A DNA stretch of 64,000 nt from Spiroplasma sabaudiense Ar-1343 (GCF_000565215.1 NZ_CP006934.1:62001-126000), one strand, 5' to 3'; counted from the first letter of the stretch, positions 32,677 to 43,160 are shown. Numbers and translations: made by a program. The notes: generated by a model not told the origin, from the letters alone.

Positions 32677-33602
32677 TGATTACAGTAATGTTCGCCTTCA
32701 TTTCTGGAGTTTTTGCCATCTTTCTAATCGCAGCAATTTCAGGAACACTTTCAGAGAGAGCTGGAGTTGTCAATATTTCGATTGAAGGTTTTATGACAAT
32801 GGGTGCTCTATCATTTGCAATCGTTGGAAGTTTTATGAATGAAGATGGTCAAAATAATTGATCTCAAATTATTGCTTTGCCAGCAGCAATGGCAGTTTCA
32901 GGACTGTTTGCGCTACTTCACGGGTACGCTTCAATTAGATTGAAATCAAATCAAGTGGTAGTTGGAACCGCAATAAATATTTTAGCGCAAGGAATTGCTT
33001 TATATTTGGCCACTTCAGGAATCTTGGGATCAGATGGTACTAGAATTCCAACAAACTATTCACCTGTTCGATTTGATGGTAATGCTGGGATTCTAAACTT
33101 GTATCTAGTAATCGCCATCGTTGTTGTAATTGCTGTGGGGGTATTCTTCACCTTTACTAAAACTGGTAAACGTTATGCAGCTGTTGGTGAAAATCCTAAT
33201 GCTGTTGATGCAGCTGGAATTAACATAATTAAATACCGCTACTTTGCAATTGTTTTATCAGGGATGTTAGCTGGATTAGCGGGAGCAATGTTCGTTGTTG
33301 TAAAAACTTCAGGAACGTTCCGTGGTTCAACTGATGGTTGAGGATTCTTGGCCTTGGCAATCATGATCGTTGGGCAATGAAGAATGAAATTTATTGCCCC
33401 GGCCGCATTATTATTTTCAGTAATGTTTGGTCTTGGAGAATGATTATGAGCAATCAATGGAGTACCACTATTTATAAGTCAAAATGCAGATTTATTAAAA
33501 GTATTTCCATTTCTTGGTTCGCTACTTGTTATGGTGTTATTTAGTAAATGGTCGAAAGCTCCAAAAGCTTCAGGAATCCCATTCGATAAGGCTAAACGTT
33601 AA
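32676..33602 (+). CDS. ABC importer permease 2
   Basis: This 308-residue, roughly ten-helix permease of the BPD_transp_2 family is NupC-like. The conserved GTLSERAGVVNISIEGFM near the N-terminus and TGKRYAAVGENPNAVDAAGIN in the middle are typical of this family's second permease. It pairs with permease 1 to form the channel and lacks the long tail of its partner. Its ATG overlaps the upstream stop. It is the last gene of the importer operon, followed by a terminator. Confidence 0.92.
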
Positions 33603-33683
33603 TAGCGAAAATATTCTTACCTTAAAAAGCCAATTTTGCAAAAGATGCTTTTATAAGGACAAAATATATTTTATAAATTTATT

Positions 33684-33712
33684 AAAAATCGACTCAATAG
33701 AGTCGATTTTTT
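33684..33712 (+). terminator. Rho-independent terminator after the nucleoside importer operon
   Basis: AATCGACTC (33687-33695) pairs with GAGTCGATT (33700-33708) around AATA, followed by T residues. Confidence 0.85.
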
Positions 33713-33902
33713 AATTATGATTAATGATTTAAAAAAACATATTTTTTTGGGTAATTAATATAAGATTTACATTAAAGCAAGTAATAATATAATACTATAA
33801 AGTGATTGTGTTTTCAAATTTAAATTATAAAAATCCTGCTATTTTAGAAATTAATTAAAATAATGCGATAAAATAAATGTACTATATTATGAAAGGATTA
33901 CC
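33713..33902 (+). other. AT-rich leader region upstream of nrdJ
   Basis: The ~300-nt gap between the importer operon and nrdJ holds the terminator at 33684-33712, a promoter at 33766-33793 and a ~100-nt leader. I looked for the conserved core of a cobalamin riboswitch and do not see it. A partial palindrome ACTATAAAGTG lies at the start of the transcript. Confidence 0.5.
33766..33793 (+). promoter_or_regulatory. Likely promoter of the B12/RNR cassette
   Basis: TTTACA (33766-33771) and TATAAT (33788-33793) with 16-bp spacing. No other good promoter is visible until after 37954, so it probably drives all three cassette genes. Confidence 0.55.
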
Positions 33903-36380
33903 ATGTATTCAAAAAAACTAATTGAGTCACTAAATAATGACATAAAAACAAATTTTCAGAACTTAAAAGAAATTAGCCCAAATTTTAAAATTACTTTTGA
34001 GGGAGTTTCTAGAATGGTTATGTTAGATCGTTATTCTCAAAAGGATTTGGGATTAAAAACTTTAAAAGTTGGCGATCTTGTAATTACAACAATTAAACCC
34101 GACCCAGTTTTTCCATCAAGAGGAATTGGTAAAATAATTAAGAAGTTAAAAGATGACCGCTTTCAAATACAAATTGAACCAAGCTATGTTGGGATCATTG
34201 ATCCAGAACTAACCATTGAAAGTGGTTTGGAAGATGTTGTCATAAAGAATTTAATTGAAATCGATAAACCCCTAGAAATCTTTTGAGAGCAAATTGCTTA
34301 TCGAGTTGGTCAAGCACTTGGAAGAATTGAAAAAACAGATCAAAAAATAATCAGCGAAAAATTCACCCAAGAACTTGAAAAATTAAATGTTATTCCTGCG
34401 GGAAGAGTTTTATTTGGTGCTGGAAGTAATAGTGCTGTAACTTTTTTTAATTGTTATGTAATGCCCTTTATAAAAGATGATCGAGTTGGAATTGCTGAGC
34501 ATCGACAACAAGTCGCAGAAATAATGAGCCGTGGTGGAGGGGTTGGAACCAATGGTTCAACCTTGCGACCAAGAGGCGCAATTGCTAAGTCTGTTGGAGG
34601 AAAGTCTTCTGGATCGGTAAGTTGATTAAATGATTTATCGGGACTAACTCACTTAATTGAGCAAGGTGGTTCACGTCGAGGAGCGCAAATGATTATGATG
34701 GCTGATTGACACCCAGACATTATCGAATTCATTATTTCAAAAATGCAAAATACAAATATTTTATTGTGATTGCGTGAACATTCACAGTCACAATTGATTC
34801 GCGAACAAGCCAACAACAAATTGCGTTTTAAGCATTTAACTCAAAATGAGCGCAAAATGCACGAAGCCATAATTCAAAATAAAAAAAATATTGATGAAAA
34901 CATTGTTGGAGACTCAAAAGCAATTTTAAAAGCCGAAGGAGTTTGAACCGTTGCAAATCCTGATTTTTTATCAGGGGCCAATATTTCAGTAACAATTACA
35001 GATAAATTTATGTGAGCGGTTGAACGCGATCTTGATTGAGAACTAAAGTTTCCTGACTTAGATTCTTTAGATGCAAAGCAAAAAAACTTCTATGACACAA
35101 ATTGAGACAAGATGGGTGATGTGTTTGAGTGGGAAAATAAAGATATGCCAACCAAGGTTTATAATAAAATCCCTGCTCGAGACCTTTGAGACCTAATTAA
35201 TTTCTGTGCAACTTACTCTGCTGAGCCAGGAATATTTTTTATCGATAAAGCAAATAAAATGACTAATGCACAAGGTTATGGAATGAAAGTTGTTGCCACT
35301 AATCCTTGTGGAGAGCAACCCTTAGCTCCGTACTCAGTTTGTAATCTAGCGGCGATTAATCTAGAAAACTTTGTAGATAAGCAAAACAAAACAATACTTT
35401 ATGAAAAATTAGCAGAAACCGTTGCCAACTGTGTTCAAATGCAAGACAACGTTATTGATGCAACTCCTTATTTTTTAGAAGCAAACAAAATTCAAGCTTT
35501 AGGAGAACGACGAGTTGGACTTGGGGTAATGGGGCTTCACGACATGCTAATTTGAGCGGGATTGCGATACGGATCTTCTGAGGCCAATAAAGTAGTTGAT
35601 AAAGTTTTTGAAACAATTTGCTTAAGTGCTTATCGAAAATCAATTGAAATTGCAAAAATAAAGGGATCGTTTCCGTTTTTAAAAAATAAAAAAGAATTTA
35701 TTAAATCAGGATTCATCCAGTCACTACCCAAAGAAATTCAAAACGATATTGAAAAATATGGAATTCGAAACTCTCACCTTCTAACGGTTGCACCAACGGG
35801 ATCAACTGGAACAATGGTGGGGGCTTCAACAGGATTAGAACCTTATTTTGCCTTTTCTTACTTTAGATCAGGAAGACTTGGTAAATTTATGGAAGTTAAA
35901 GCCCGAATTGTTGAGGAATGATTAAAATATAATCCAGAGTTCATTGATAAACCACTACCAGATATATTTGTTTCTGCTATGGAATTATCACCAGAAGAGC
36001 ACGCAGATGTGCAATGCATTATTCAACGTTGAGTTGATTCTTCAATTTCAAAAACTGTAAATGCCCCAAAAGGTTATACTGTGAAGCAAGTTGAACAAAT
36101 TTACAACCGACTATACAAAGGTGGTGCCAAAGGTGGTACAGTTTATGTTGATGGGAGTCGCGACACCCAAGTTTTATCACTAAGTGATGAGGACCAAACA
36201 ATGGAAGACAATCTTGAAGTTATTTCAGCTAATAAATTAGGCAAACCAGTTGAAGGTGAACAAAAAGTCGGTAATGAAATTGGTGATCTTTGCCCGGTTT
36301 GTTCAATCGGTACTTTAATTGATTCGGCTGGATGCGTTACTTGCAACAATTGTGGAGCTCAACTGAAGTGTGGATTATAA
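33903..36380 (+). CDS. nrdJ: Adenosylcobalamin-dependent (class II) ribonucleotide reductase
   Basis: This 825-residue enzyme reduces ribonucleotides to deoxyribonucleotides using adenosylcobalamin as the radical source. Visible landmarks: the first redox cysteine in FFNCYV (Cys184); the active-site NPCGEQPL with Asn467, the radical Cys469 and Glu471; the second redox cysteine in YSVCNLAAIN; the phosphate-binding VAPTGSTGTM; and a C-terminal CxxC zinc-ribbon-like tail (CPVC, CVTCNNC, ending KCGL) typical of class II enzymes. No NrdF-type radical subunit is adjacent. GAAAGGA precedes the ATG. The following genes encode cobalamin transport and activation functions, which supports the cofactor assignment. 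Class Ib NrdEF is the RNR I would expect in this clade. Confidence 0.9.
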
Positions 36381-36413
36381 TCAAGGGTTCATAATGAAAG
36401 TTGAGGACTTAAC

Positions 36414-37490
36414 TTGAATCAGCGTGTAAAGCTATTATTCCGCTTAACAATTATTCCAGTATATGCAGCAATGGTTGTTGGTGCAAAAGAAGCTTTGGCT
36501 TTAGTGCCAAACATTGAATTAGTAACCTTTTTATTAAGTTTTGCAGCATTGGTCTTTCCTGTTTTAATGGTTCTGGGAATAATTACGGTCTTTACTTTTA
36601 TTGAGGTTTTTATCTATTCTTATGGTGTGGCAAATTGAATGCTGTTATATTTGGTTGCTTGACCAATGTTAGTTTTAATAGTCTTGCTACTTCGTAAAGC
36701 AATTAAGTGAAATTGAATTATTTTTGTTATTATTAACACATTGTTTGGTTTTGCTTTTGGATTAATTGATGCCACTTTGAACTTCTTTGTTTGATTTAAT
36801 TTTGATTTTCCAGTAACGGTGGCATATTACTTAAGAGGAATTACTTTCGACATAATTCATGGAGTTGGAAATTGTTTGATTTCATTTATTTTATATAAAC
36901 CTGTAATGTTACTGTGAGAAAGTCATTTAAAAAAATACTTGGGAGGTATTGAAACAATGAAGCAAGAAAAAGGCTATTTTCATATTATTATGGGGGAAGG
37001 TAAAGGTAAAACCTCAGCTTTAAATGGAATGGCTCTAAGAGCAATCGGAGACGGCTGAAATGTTAAATACGTCAGATTTTTAAAAAATCGTCCCACTAGC
37101 GAAAACAAGGTTTTAAAAAAAGCCAAAATTGTTGTCGAAAATTACTACCATTTTTCAAAAAAATTTATTTGAGAGATGGATGATGCTGAACGTGTAGAAT
37201 TTAAGGCAGAAACCCAAAAAGGACTTGACCGATTAAAAAAAATTTTTCAAGACAGCAACATTGACATGGTTTTAATTGACGAAGTATTAGGAGCAATTGA
37301 AAATAAATTAATTGACGAAGATGAATTTTTACTAATTTTAAAAAATCGCAAACCTAATATTGAAGTTGCGATTTCAGGTCGATACGCATCAGATAATTTA
37401 ATTAAATATGCTGACTTGGTAAGTAAAATAGAACCCGTAAAACACTACATCGATCAAAATGTGGAATCTAGAAAAGGGATTGAATATTAA
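36414..37490 (+). CDS. ECF S component (cobalamin, CbrT-like) fused in frame to corrinoid adenosyltransferase (CobO/BtuR type)
   Basis: One uninterrupted frame of 358 codons covers two activities. Residues 1-181 are a ~six-helix membrane domain with VGAKEALALVPNIELVTFLL, typical of ECF S components related to the cobalamin carrier CbrT. Residues 182-358 are a cob(I)alamin adenosyltransferase of the CobO/BtuR type: P-loop GEGKGKTS (194-201), VLIDEVLGAI as Walker B-like strand and SGRYASDNLIKYADLVSKI at the end. The start is probably TTG 36414, with TTGAGGA upstream; ATG 36394 is out of frame and stops after 11 codons. ATG 36957 at the domain junction has a strong GGGAGG 10 nt upstream, so the enzyme may also, or instead, be made alone. 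The S part needs the EcfA/A'/T module encoded elsewhere. Confidence 0.78.
36941..36959 (+). promoter_or_regulatory. Internal SD and ATG at the S-component / adenosyltransferase junction
   Basis: GGGAGG (36941-36946) lies 10 nt before ATG 36957, which is in frame with the upstream membrane domain. No stop codon separates the two parts. The site could give a free adenosyltransferase in addition to the fusion. Confidence 0.6.
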
Positions 37491-37954
37491 TGGGTGATAA
37501 ATTTAAAATTTGAATTTATAGTTCAATTGCAGCAGTTTTCCTAGCTATTTCGGTGGTATTAAATGTTATTTTTATTTCAAAAAATTTACTTTTAAAAGAT
37601 AGCCTAAATCAAAAAGAAAATATTTTTTTAACCACAATTACCTATGACCGTGATAATAATCTTTTATATGAAAAAACTTTTGTAAATGTTGAGGCCGGTA
37701 GTTTTTATGAAATTACCAAAACAGATAACAGTTTTCAATATTCTGACCCGGGCCCTTTCGGGGTAATGTTAGAAAATGTAAAAAATTACGAAAAGGCTAG
37801 TAATGAGTATTTTGCAATAACTTCAAGTACTCACGAAAAGTGCGCAGGGAAAGGTTATGATCAAGAAAAAGAACCAAACGCTTGTGAAGTTGGAGCATCA
37901 TCTTTGATGGTAACTAAACCAGAAACTTTTGTCATTAAATTAATGGCGTTTTAA
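37490..37954 (+). CDS. Membrane-anchored protein resembling transcobalamin C-terminal (DUF4430) domain
   Basis: This 154-residue protein has one N-terminal membrane helix (residues ~8-30), no lipobox, and an extracytoplasmic domain of ~120 residues. The pattern of the outer domain (TTITYDRDNNLLYEK, then PFGVMLENVKNYEKASNEYFAI, then VGASSLMVTKPETFVIKL) resembles the DUF4430/transcobalamin-like domain that binds B12 in some surface proteins. Two cysteines flank a charged loop. The ATG overlaps the stop of the preceding gene (TAATG). The position directly after the importer-adenosyltransferase supports a role as B12 receptor. The fold assignment is tentative. Confidence 0.5.
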
Positions 37955-37961
37955 AATCAAG

Positions 37962-38004
37962 ATAATAAATAAAAACATTTTAGTTTTTATTTATTATTTT
38001 TTTT
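37962..38004 (+). terminator. Rho-independent terminator ending the B12/RNR cassette
   Basis: ATAATAAATAAAAAC (37962-37976) pairs exactly with GTTTTTATTTATTAT (37983-37997), followed by a T-tract. Confidence 0.85.
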
Positions 38005-38068
38005 ATATAATACATATAGAAAAAAATTTATAAAAAACTAAATATATAATTTTTACTCTATGTGGTAA

Positions 38069-38074
38069 TATAAT
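38069..38074 (+). promoter_or_regulatory. -10 element for deoD-tsaD
   Basis: TATAAT 24 nt upstream of the deoD ATG. No good -35 is visible. Confidence 0.45.
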
Positions 38075-38097
38075 GGTGTAAAGGCAGGTAGACAAAG

Positions 38098-38802
38098 ATG
38101 ACACCACATATAGAAGCTAAAAAAGAAGAAATAGCAAAAGTAGTAATTATGCCAGGAGACCCCCTAAGAGCTGAAGTAATTGCTAAGAAATTCTTAACCG
38201 ATTACAAACTAGTAAATAAAGTTAGAAATATGTTTATGTATACTGGAAAGTACAATGGCACAGAAGTAACTATCGCGGGAAGCGGAATGGGTTGTGCAAG
38301 TATTGGGATTTATTCGTATGAATTATTTAAGTTTTATGATGTAGATAGTATTATTCGAGTTGGTTCAGCTGGAGCATATAGCCCTAATTTAAAAATTTAT
38401 GACATTGTAAATACAACAATTGCTTTTGGGGAATCACCATTTCCTAAACTTGCAGCTGGAATTGACAGTAACGAAATTTTGGCAAGCAAAAAACTATATG
38501 ATTTGATAAACCAAACCGCTAAAGAAAATAATATTAAAGTAACTCCAGCACGAGTTCATTCAAGTGATGTATTTTACCGTAAAACAGACTCGATGGCTTA
38601 TGCTAAAGAAAATAATTTGGACTGTGTAGAAATGGAATCTTTAGCATTATTTGCAAATGCTGTGGAAACTAAAAAAAATGCAGCATGTCTACTAACTATC
38701 TCAGACAGCTTTGTGACAAAAGAAGTGACAACAGCAGAAGAGCGTCAAAATAACTTTATGGATATGATTAAGATTGCTTTAGAAACAGCAACAAAGCTGT
38801 AA
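38098..38802 (+). CDS. deoD: Purine-nucleoside phosphorylase DeoD
   Basis: DeoD cleaves purine (deoxy)nucleosides with phosphate to base and (deoxy)ribose-1-phosphate, feeding salvage. The 234-residue product matches the hexameric DeoD family: MPGDPLRAE near the N-terminus, the GSGMGCASIGIYSYEL segment, RVGSAGAYSP and VEMESLALFANA, then the catalytic-loop region SDSFVTKE. It would use purine nucleosides brought in by the ABC importer at 26-33.6 kb. tsaD begins 4 nt after the stop. Confidence 0.96.
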   Translation: MTPHIEAKKEEIAKVVIMPGDPLRAEVIAKKFLTDYKLVNKVRNMFMYTGKYNGTEVTIAGSGMGCASIGIYSYELFKFYDVDSIIRVGSAGAYSPNLKIYDIVNTTIAFGESPFPKLAAGIDSNEILASKKLYDLINQTAKENNIKVTPARVHSSDVFYRKTDSMAYAKENNLDCVEMESLALFANAVETKKNAACLLTISDSFVTKEVTTAEERQNNFMDMIKIALETATKL

Positions 38803-38806
38803 ATAA

Positions 38807-39760
38807 ATGAAGCTTTTAGCATTAGAATCAAGTTGCGATGAATTAAGCATCGCAATTTTAGATAATGGCAAAATTTTAAGTAACATTATTTCGAGCCAAA
38901 TTGAAAGACATAAGGAATTTGGGGGAGTAGTGCCTGAACTTGCAGCGCGGCTACACTTAGAAAATTTGGACTGAGTAATTAGCTCCGCTTTAAAAAAAGC
39001 CAAAATTGAAATCGACGCAATCGACGCAATCGCATATACCCAAGCACCTGGTCTTATCGGCAGTTTAATTGTTGGTAAAATTATTGCTGAAACCATTGCA
39101 ATGTATTTAAATAAGCCACTAATCCCTTGCGATCACATCCAGGGTCATATTTATGGTGCAAGTATTGATAATGAATTTGTCTATCCTGTTTTAGCTATGG
39201 TTGTTAGTGGAGGTCACACACAAATTGAATTGATTAATTCAGTTACAGACTATCAAATTATTGGCCAAACTCAAGATGACGCAATCGGAGAATGTTATGA
39301 TAAAGTTGCTCGTTATTTAGGATTACCTTATCCAGGGGGTCCTGAAATTGATAGACTAGCTGCAAGTGGCAACTCTCAAATTTATCCACTACCAATTCCA
39401 AAAACAACTCAAGAATTTGACTTCTCTTATTCAGGATTGAAAACCGCTGCAATAAATTTAATTAATAAAATTAAGCAAAAAGGCGAAGAAGTTGATATCA
39501 ATAATTTTGCAGCTTCATTCCAAGATGTTGCGGTTAAAACAATTATCCAAAAATTTGATTTAGCAATTAAAAAATACCAGCCCAAAACAATAACTGTTGC
39601 TGGAGGAGTTAGTGCTAATTCTTTAATTCGTCAAGAAATTCAAAGATTGGGTAATGAAAATCAAGTTCCAAATATAATTATTCCAAAAATGGAGTATTGT
39701 ACCGATAATGCGGCAATGATTGGAAAATTAGCACAAGAATTAATAAATATTTCCAAATAA
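38807..39760 (+). CDS. tsaD: tRNA threonylcarbamoyladenosine transferase subunit TsaD
   Basis: TsaD transfers the threonylcarbamoyl group to A37 of ANN-decoding tRNAs, with TsaB and TsaE. The 317-residue product starts LALESSCDE, has the metal-binding HIQGH region (usual H-x-E-G-H), the SGGHTQ phosphate motif, GECYDKVAR(Y)LGLPYPGGP and [11 protein letters not shown]. One TGA encodes Trp. It is cotranscribed with deoD. Confidence 0.96.
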
Positions 39761-39805
39761 TTGATATAATAGTTGTATAAAGAATTTTTAGAAGGAGGTA
39801 TTTGT

Positions 39806-40600
39806 ATGAGGTCATTTTTAGTAAAATTAGCTACAATCGATGAAAATATTTTAACTAGTCGAGAAACGCAAATTGTTGAGTATATTAAAGCGAATTTACA
39901 CGAAATTGTAAACAGTAATATGAAGATTGAAAGACTAGCACAAGAAGTGGGAACGGGTTATAGTGCAATCTATGGACTTTTAAATAAGCTAAACATTAGA
40001 GGATATCGAGACTTTTCGATTTCGCTTTCAAATGATGCAGATTCTCAAGAAATCGAAGTAGCTAAAAATGATGAAAATGTTGCAGCGAGCTATATAAACT
40101 TAATTAAACAAAACTACTCTTTAATAGAAAAGCGCGCTATTTTTGATTCATTAAAACTACTAAGAAAGTCACAAAGAATTTTTATTTGTTATTGAGAAAA
40201 CTCTCTTATGGGTCCTGCACAAGTTTTAGAGAACTTTTTATATAAAGAAAAATTAAATTGTTACTTAATGGATAATGACTGAGATACACTAGTTGATCGC
40301 GTTGAAACATTAAGAGAAGACGATTTATTCATTTTTTATACAAAATATGGTCAATCAAAACACCTTGAAAGAATCATGGAAAAAATTAAGGATAAAAATG
40401 GAGATATAATTTATATTTCTGGAAGAGTTTCAAATCCTGAAATTGCTCGAATGGCAAACTCATCACACACTTTAATTATTGAAAATTATGAATCAACTCA
40501 ATTTAATAGCTATGTATCCCAATCGGTTCCGTTTCACTATTTCAATGATTTATTTATTTATCATTTTGTGAATACATCAAATCAAGAAAGAACCGATTAA
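39806..40600 (+). CDS. MurR/RpiR-family transcriptional regulator
   Basis: This 264-residue regulator has an N-terminal RpiR helix-turn-helix (LTSRETQIVEYIKANLHEI, then MKIERLAQEVGTGYSAIYGLLNKL) and a C-terminal SIS-like sugar-phosphate domain that is weakly conserved. GAAGGAGG precedes the ATG at 39806; the in-frame codon at 39773 lacks an SD. It sits directly upstream of manA and may sense a hexose phosphate; this is inferred from position. A terminator hairpin overlaps its 3' end. A second RpiR regulator is at 56 kb. Confidence 0.82.
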
Positions 40601-40611
40601 GGTTCTTTTTT
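40587..40611 (+). terminator. Terminator at the 3' end of the RpiR regulator gene
   Basis: AAAGAACC (40587-40594) pairs with GGTTCTTT (40601-40608), with T residues after. It overlaps the last codons. manA starts 15 nt later, so it may act as an attenuator. Confidence 0.7.
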
Positions 40612-40625
40612 AAAAGGAGAAAATA

Positions 40626-41546
40626 ATGGAAATATTAAAATTACAACCCTTTTATAGCGAGCGTCTGTGGGGTGGACAAAAGTTAAAGACTTTAGGATTT
40701 GACATTCCTGCGGATAAAAAAATAGGTGAGGCCTGAATAATTTCTGCCCATGAAAATGGAATGTCTTACATAACTACACCAGGAAAATACCAAGGCTTAT
40801 CTTTGAAAGAGTTATTTACTAAGCATACAAAATTATTTGGTTCTGGTTATAGCGAATACCCATTGCTGGTTAAAATAATCACTGCCAACGATTATTTATC
40901 GGTTCAAGTTCACCCTGATGACAACTATGCTTTAAAACATCATCAATCTCTTGGAAAACCAGAAAGCTGATATGTTTTGGAAGCTCCCAAAAACAGCAAT
41001 TTGATTTATGGACATAACGCTCAAAGTCTTGAGGAGTTTCAAGAGCTTGTAACAAATCAATCATGAGACAAATTGTTGAAAAAAGAGCCAATTCAAGAAG
41101 GCGACTTTCTCTATGTTCCTCCAGGAAAAGTCCATGCTATTACCCCAGAAGTTGTAATTTATGAATTACAAAGGTCAAGTGATATAACATATCGTCTTTA
41201 TGACTATGATCGCAAGGATAATCATGGCAATCCGCGAGAATTGCATATTCAAGAATCTTTGGATAATACCAAAATTCCTGATACCGATCATTTTATGACT
41301 GCAAATGCTCAGGGAAATGTTTTTTCTTCAGAATACTTTAGCCTAAGTATCGTTGAAGCTCAAAACCAAAATAGCTTCACTTGTCCAGAACAAGCTGATT
41401 GACTACAAATCACAGTAATAGCTGGTGAGGGTTTGATAAATGGAGTTGATTTTAAAAAATCCCAATCAGCAATTACAATTAACGGAATTGAAACTTTAGA
41501 AATTTCTGGAACTTTAAAATTATTGGTTTCTTGAATCAAAAAATAA
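40626..41546 (+). CDS. manA: Mannose-6-phosphate isomerase, class I
   Basis: ManA interconverts mannose-6-phosphate and fructose-6-phosphate. The 306-residue product is a zinc cupin with the metal-binding QVHPDD motif, the YERLWGG-type start (FYSERLWGGQKL), VPPGKVHAI with a second metal-binding His, and VIYELQRSSDITYRLYDYDR. AAAAGGAG precedes the ATG. It follows an RpiR regulator and is bounded by a terminator. The product feeds glycolysis together with the PTS fructose branch. Confidence 0.93.
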
Positions 41547-41584
41547 GTTAAAACTTTTAGAAAATTAAAAGTTTTAACTTTTTT
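41545..41584 (+). terminator. Terminator after manA
   Basis: AAGTTAAAACTTTT (41545-41558) pairs exactly with AAAAGTTTTAACTT (41567-41580) and is followed by Ts. Confidence 0.85.
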
Positions 41585-41647
41585 ATTTTTACTTCAGAAA
41601 ATGCAATATTAGAGACCATTTTGAAATATATTAGATAAAAATTATTG

Positions 41648-41653
41648 TATAAT
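41648..41653 (+). promoter_or_regulatory. -10 element for asnS
   Basis: TATAAT preceded by TTG, 29 nt before the asnS ATG. A TTGAAA at 41621-41626 is 21 bp upstream, longer than usual spacing. Confidence 0.4.
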
Positions 41654-41681
41654 TGTTAAATAAAGTAAAAGGACGAAAAAA

Positions 41682-43046
41682 ATGGATTTAAAAAAATTGT
41701 TAACTAGTTATCAAACACTAGACCAAAAAACTATTACTCTAATAGGTAGAATTCGCAGCAACCGCCAAGGGAAAGTGGTTTCGTTCGCGGTAATAAATGA
41801 TGGAACTGATATTAATGATGTCCAAGTAGTTTATAAAAGTGATATTCAAGGGCACGAAGATGCACTAAAAGCCCGTGTGGGATCAATAGTTGAAGCAACC
41901 GGAAAAATTATTTTAACTCCGGGAAAACCTCAACCGTTTGAAATCCAGGCAACTGCCATCACACTATTAGACCAAGCAATTGAAGAGTACCCGTTGCAAA
42001 AAAAGGAGCACACCCCTGAGTTTTTAAGGGAAATTGCACATTTGCGCGCAAGAACCAAAACCTATAATGCTGTTTTTAGGGTGCGTTCAACTCTGGCTTT
42101 TGCTATACATAAATTTTTTCAAGAACAGAATTTTGTATACGTGCAAACACCAATTATTACAAGTAACGATGCTGAGGGTGCTGGAGAGGCTTTTGTGGTA
42201 ACCACAAGAAGTGATGATAAATATGAACAAGATTTCTTTGGTAAGAAAGCCTCGCTAACAGTTTCGGGACAATTAAATGCTGAAGCTTATGCTCAAGCCT
42301 TTAAAAACGTTTATACTTTTGGACCAACATTTAGAGCCGAAAACTCTTTTACAACAAAACACGCCTCTGAATTTTGGATGATTGAACCCGAAGTCGCTTT
42401 TGCTGATTTACAAGATAATATTAAGTTAATTGAAGAAATGCTAAAAAGCATAATATCATATCTATTTGAAAAAAATAAGGCAGAATTGGAATTTCTTGAA
42501 GCAACCCAAGAAGAGGGTCTAATAAAAAAATTAGAAGGAATTATAAAAGCAGATTTTGCAGTAATGAAATATGAAGAAGTTTTAGAAGTTCTAAAAAAGG
42601 CAATTTCAAACGGTCACCAATTTGAAGAAAAAAATATTGTATTTGGTTTAGATTTAGGAACTGAGCACGAGCGTTATATTTGCGAGCAGTTTAATAAAAA
42701 ACCGACATTTGTAATTGATTATCCAAAAGACATTAAAGCCTTTTATATGAAAGAAAATGATGATAAAAAAACAGTTGCTGCAGTTGACCTTTTAGTTCCA
42801 GGAATTGGAGAACTAGTTGGGGGAAGTCAGCGAGAAGCTAGTTTTGATAAAATTATTCAAAGGGTTAGAGATATGAAAATTAACGAAGAAGAATTAAGTT
42901 GATACACTGATTTACGTCGTTTTGGATATTTTAAGTCATCAGGTTTTGGTTTGGGATTTGAGCGTCTAGTAATGTATGTTACGGGAATGGCTAATATTCG
43001 AGATGTAATCCCATACCCAAGAACACCAAAAAATTTATTATTTTAA
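41682..43046 (+). CDS. asnS: Asparaginyl-tRNA synthetase
   Basis: AsnRS charges tRNA-Asn. The 454-residue product has an N-terminal OB anticodon-binding fold ([24 protein letters not shown]), class II motif 2 ([10 protein letters not shown]) and motif 3 ([15 protein letters not shown] ending IPYPRTP). The AsnRS-type segment NAEAYAQAF distinguishes it from AspRS. One in-frame TGA encodes Trp near the C-terminus. It is a single-gene unit with a terminator at once after the stop. Confidence 0.96.
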
Positions 43047-43066
43047 AACCCTTTTTGGGTTTTTTC
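43045..43066 (+). terminator. Terminator after asnS
   Basis: AAAACCC (43045-43051) pairs with GGGTTTT (43057-43063) around a T5 loop, with further T residues. Confidence 0.85.
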
Positions 43067-43160
43067 ATTTAATGTCAAAAATAGATTCTTAATGAAAGTA
43101 TTATTTTTTTATAAACCAGAAATAGTGTAAAATTATATTAAGAATTGAAGGTGAATTAAC

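Noticed and set aside
33338-33544. Plus-strand ORF overlapping permease 2
   Set aside because: Out-of-frame shadow of a well-supported permease; composition is not protein-like.
33791-33806. NrdR-box-like palindrome (ACTATAAAGTG) at the nrdJ transcript start
   Set aside because: The palindrome is imperfect and the usual second box ~31 bp away is missing. A distant TACTATATTATG at ~33880-33891 is at the wrong spacing.
33713-33902. Cobalamin riboswitch upstream of nrdJ
   Set aside because: No B12-box-like conserved core or multi-helix G/C-containing structure is visible; the leader is short and very AT-rich.
36394-36429. ATG at 36394 as start of the S-component gene
   Set aside because: That frame ends at a TAA after 11 codons; the hydrophobic frame has TTG 36414 with a good SD instead.
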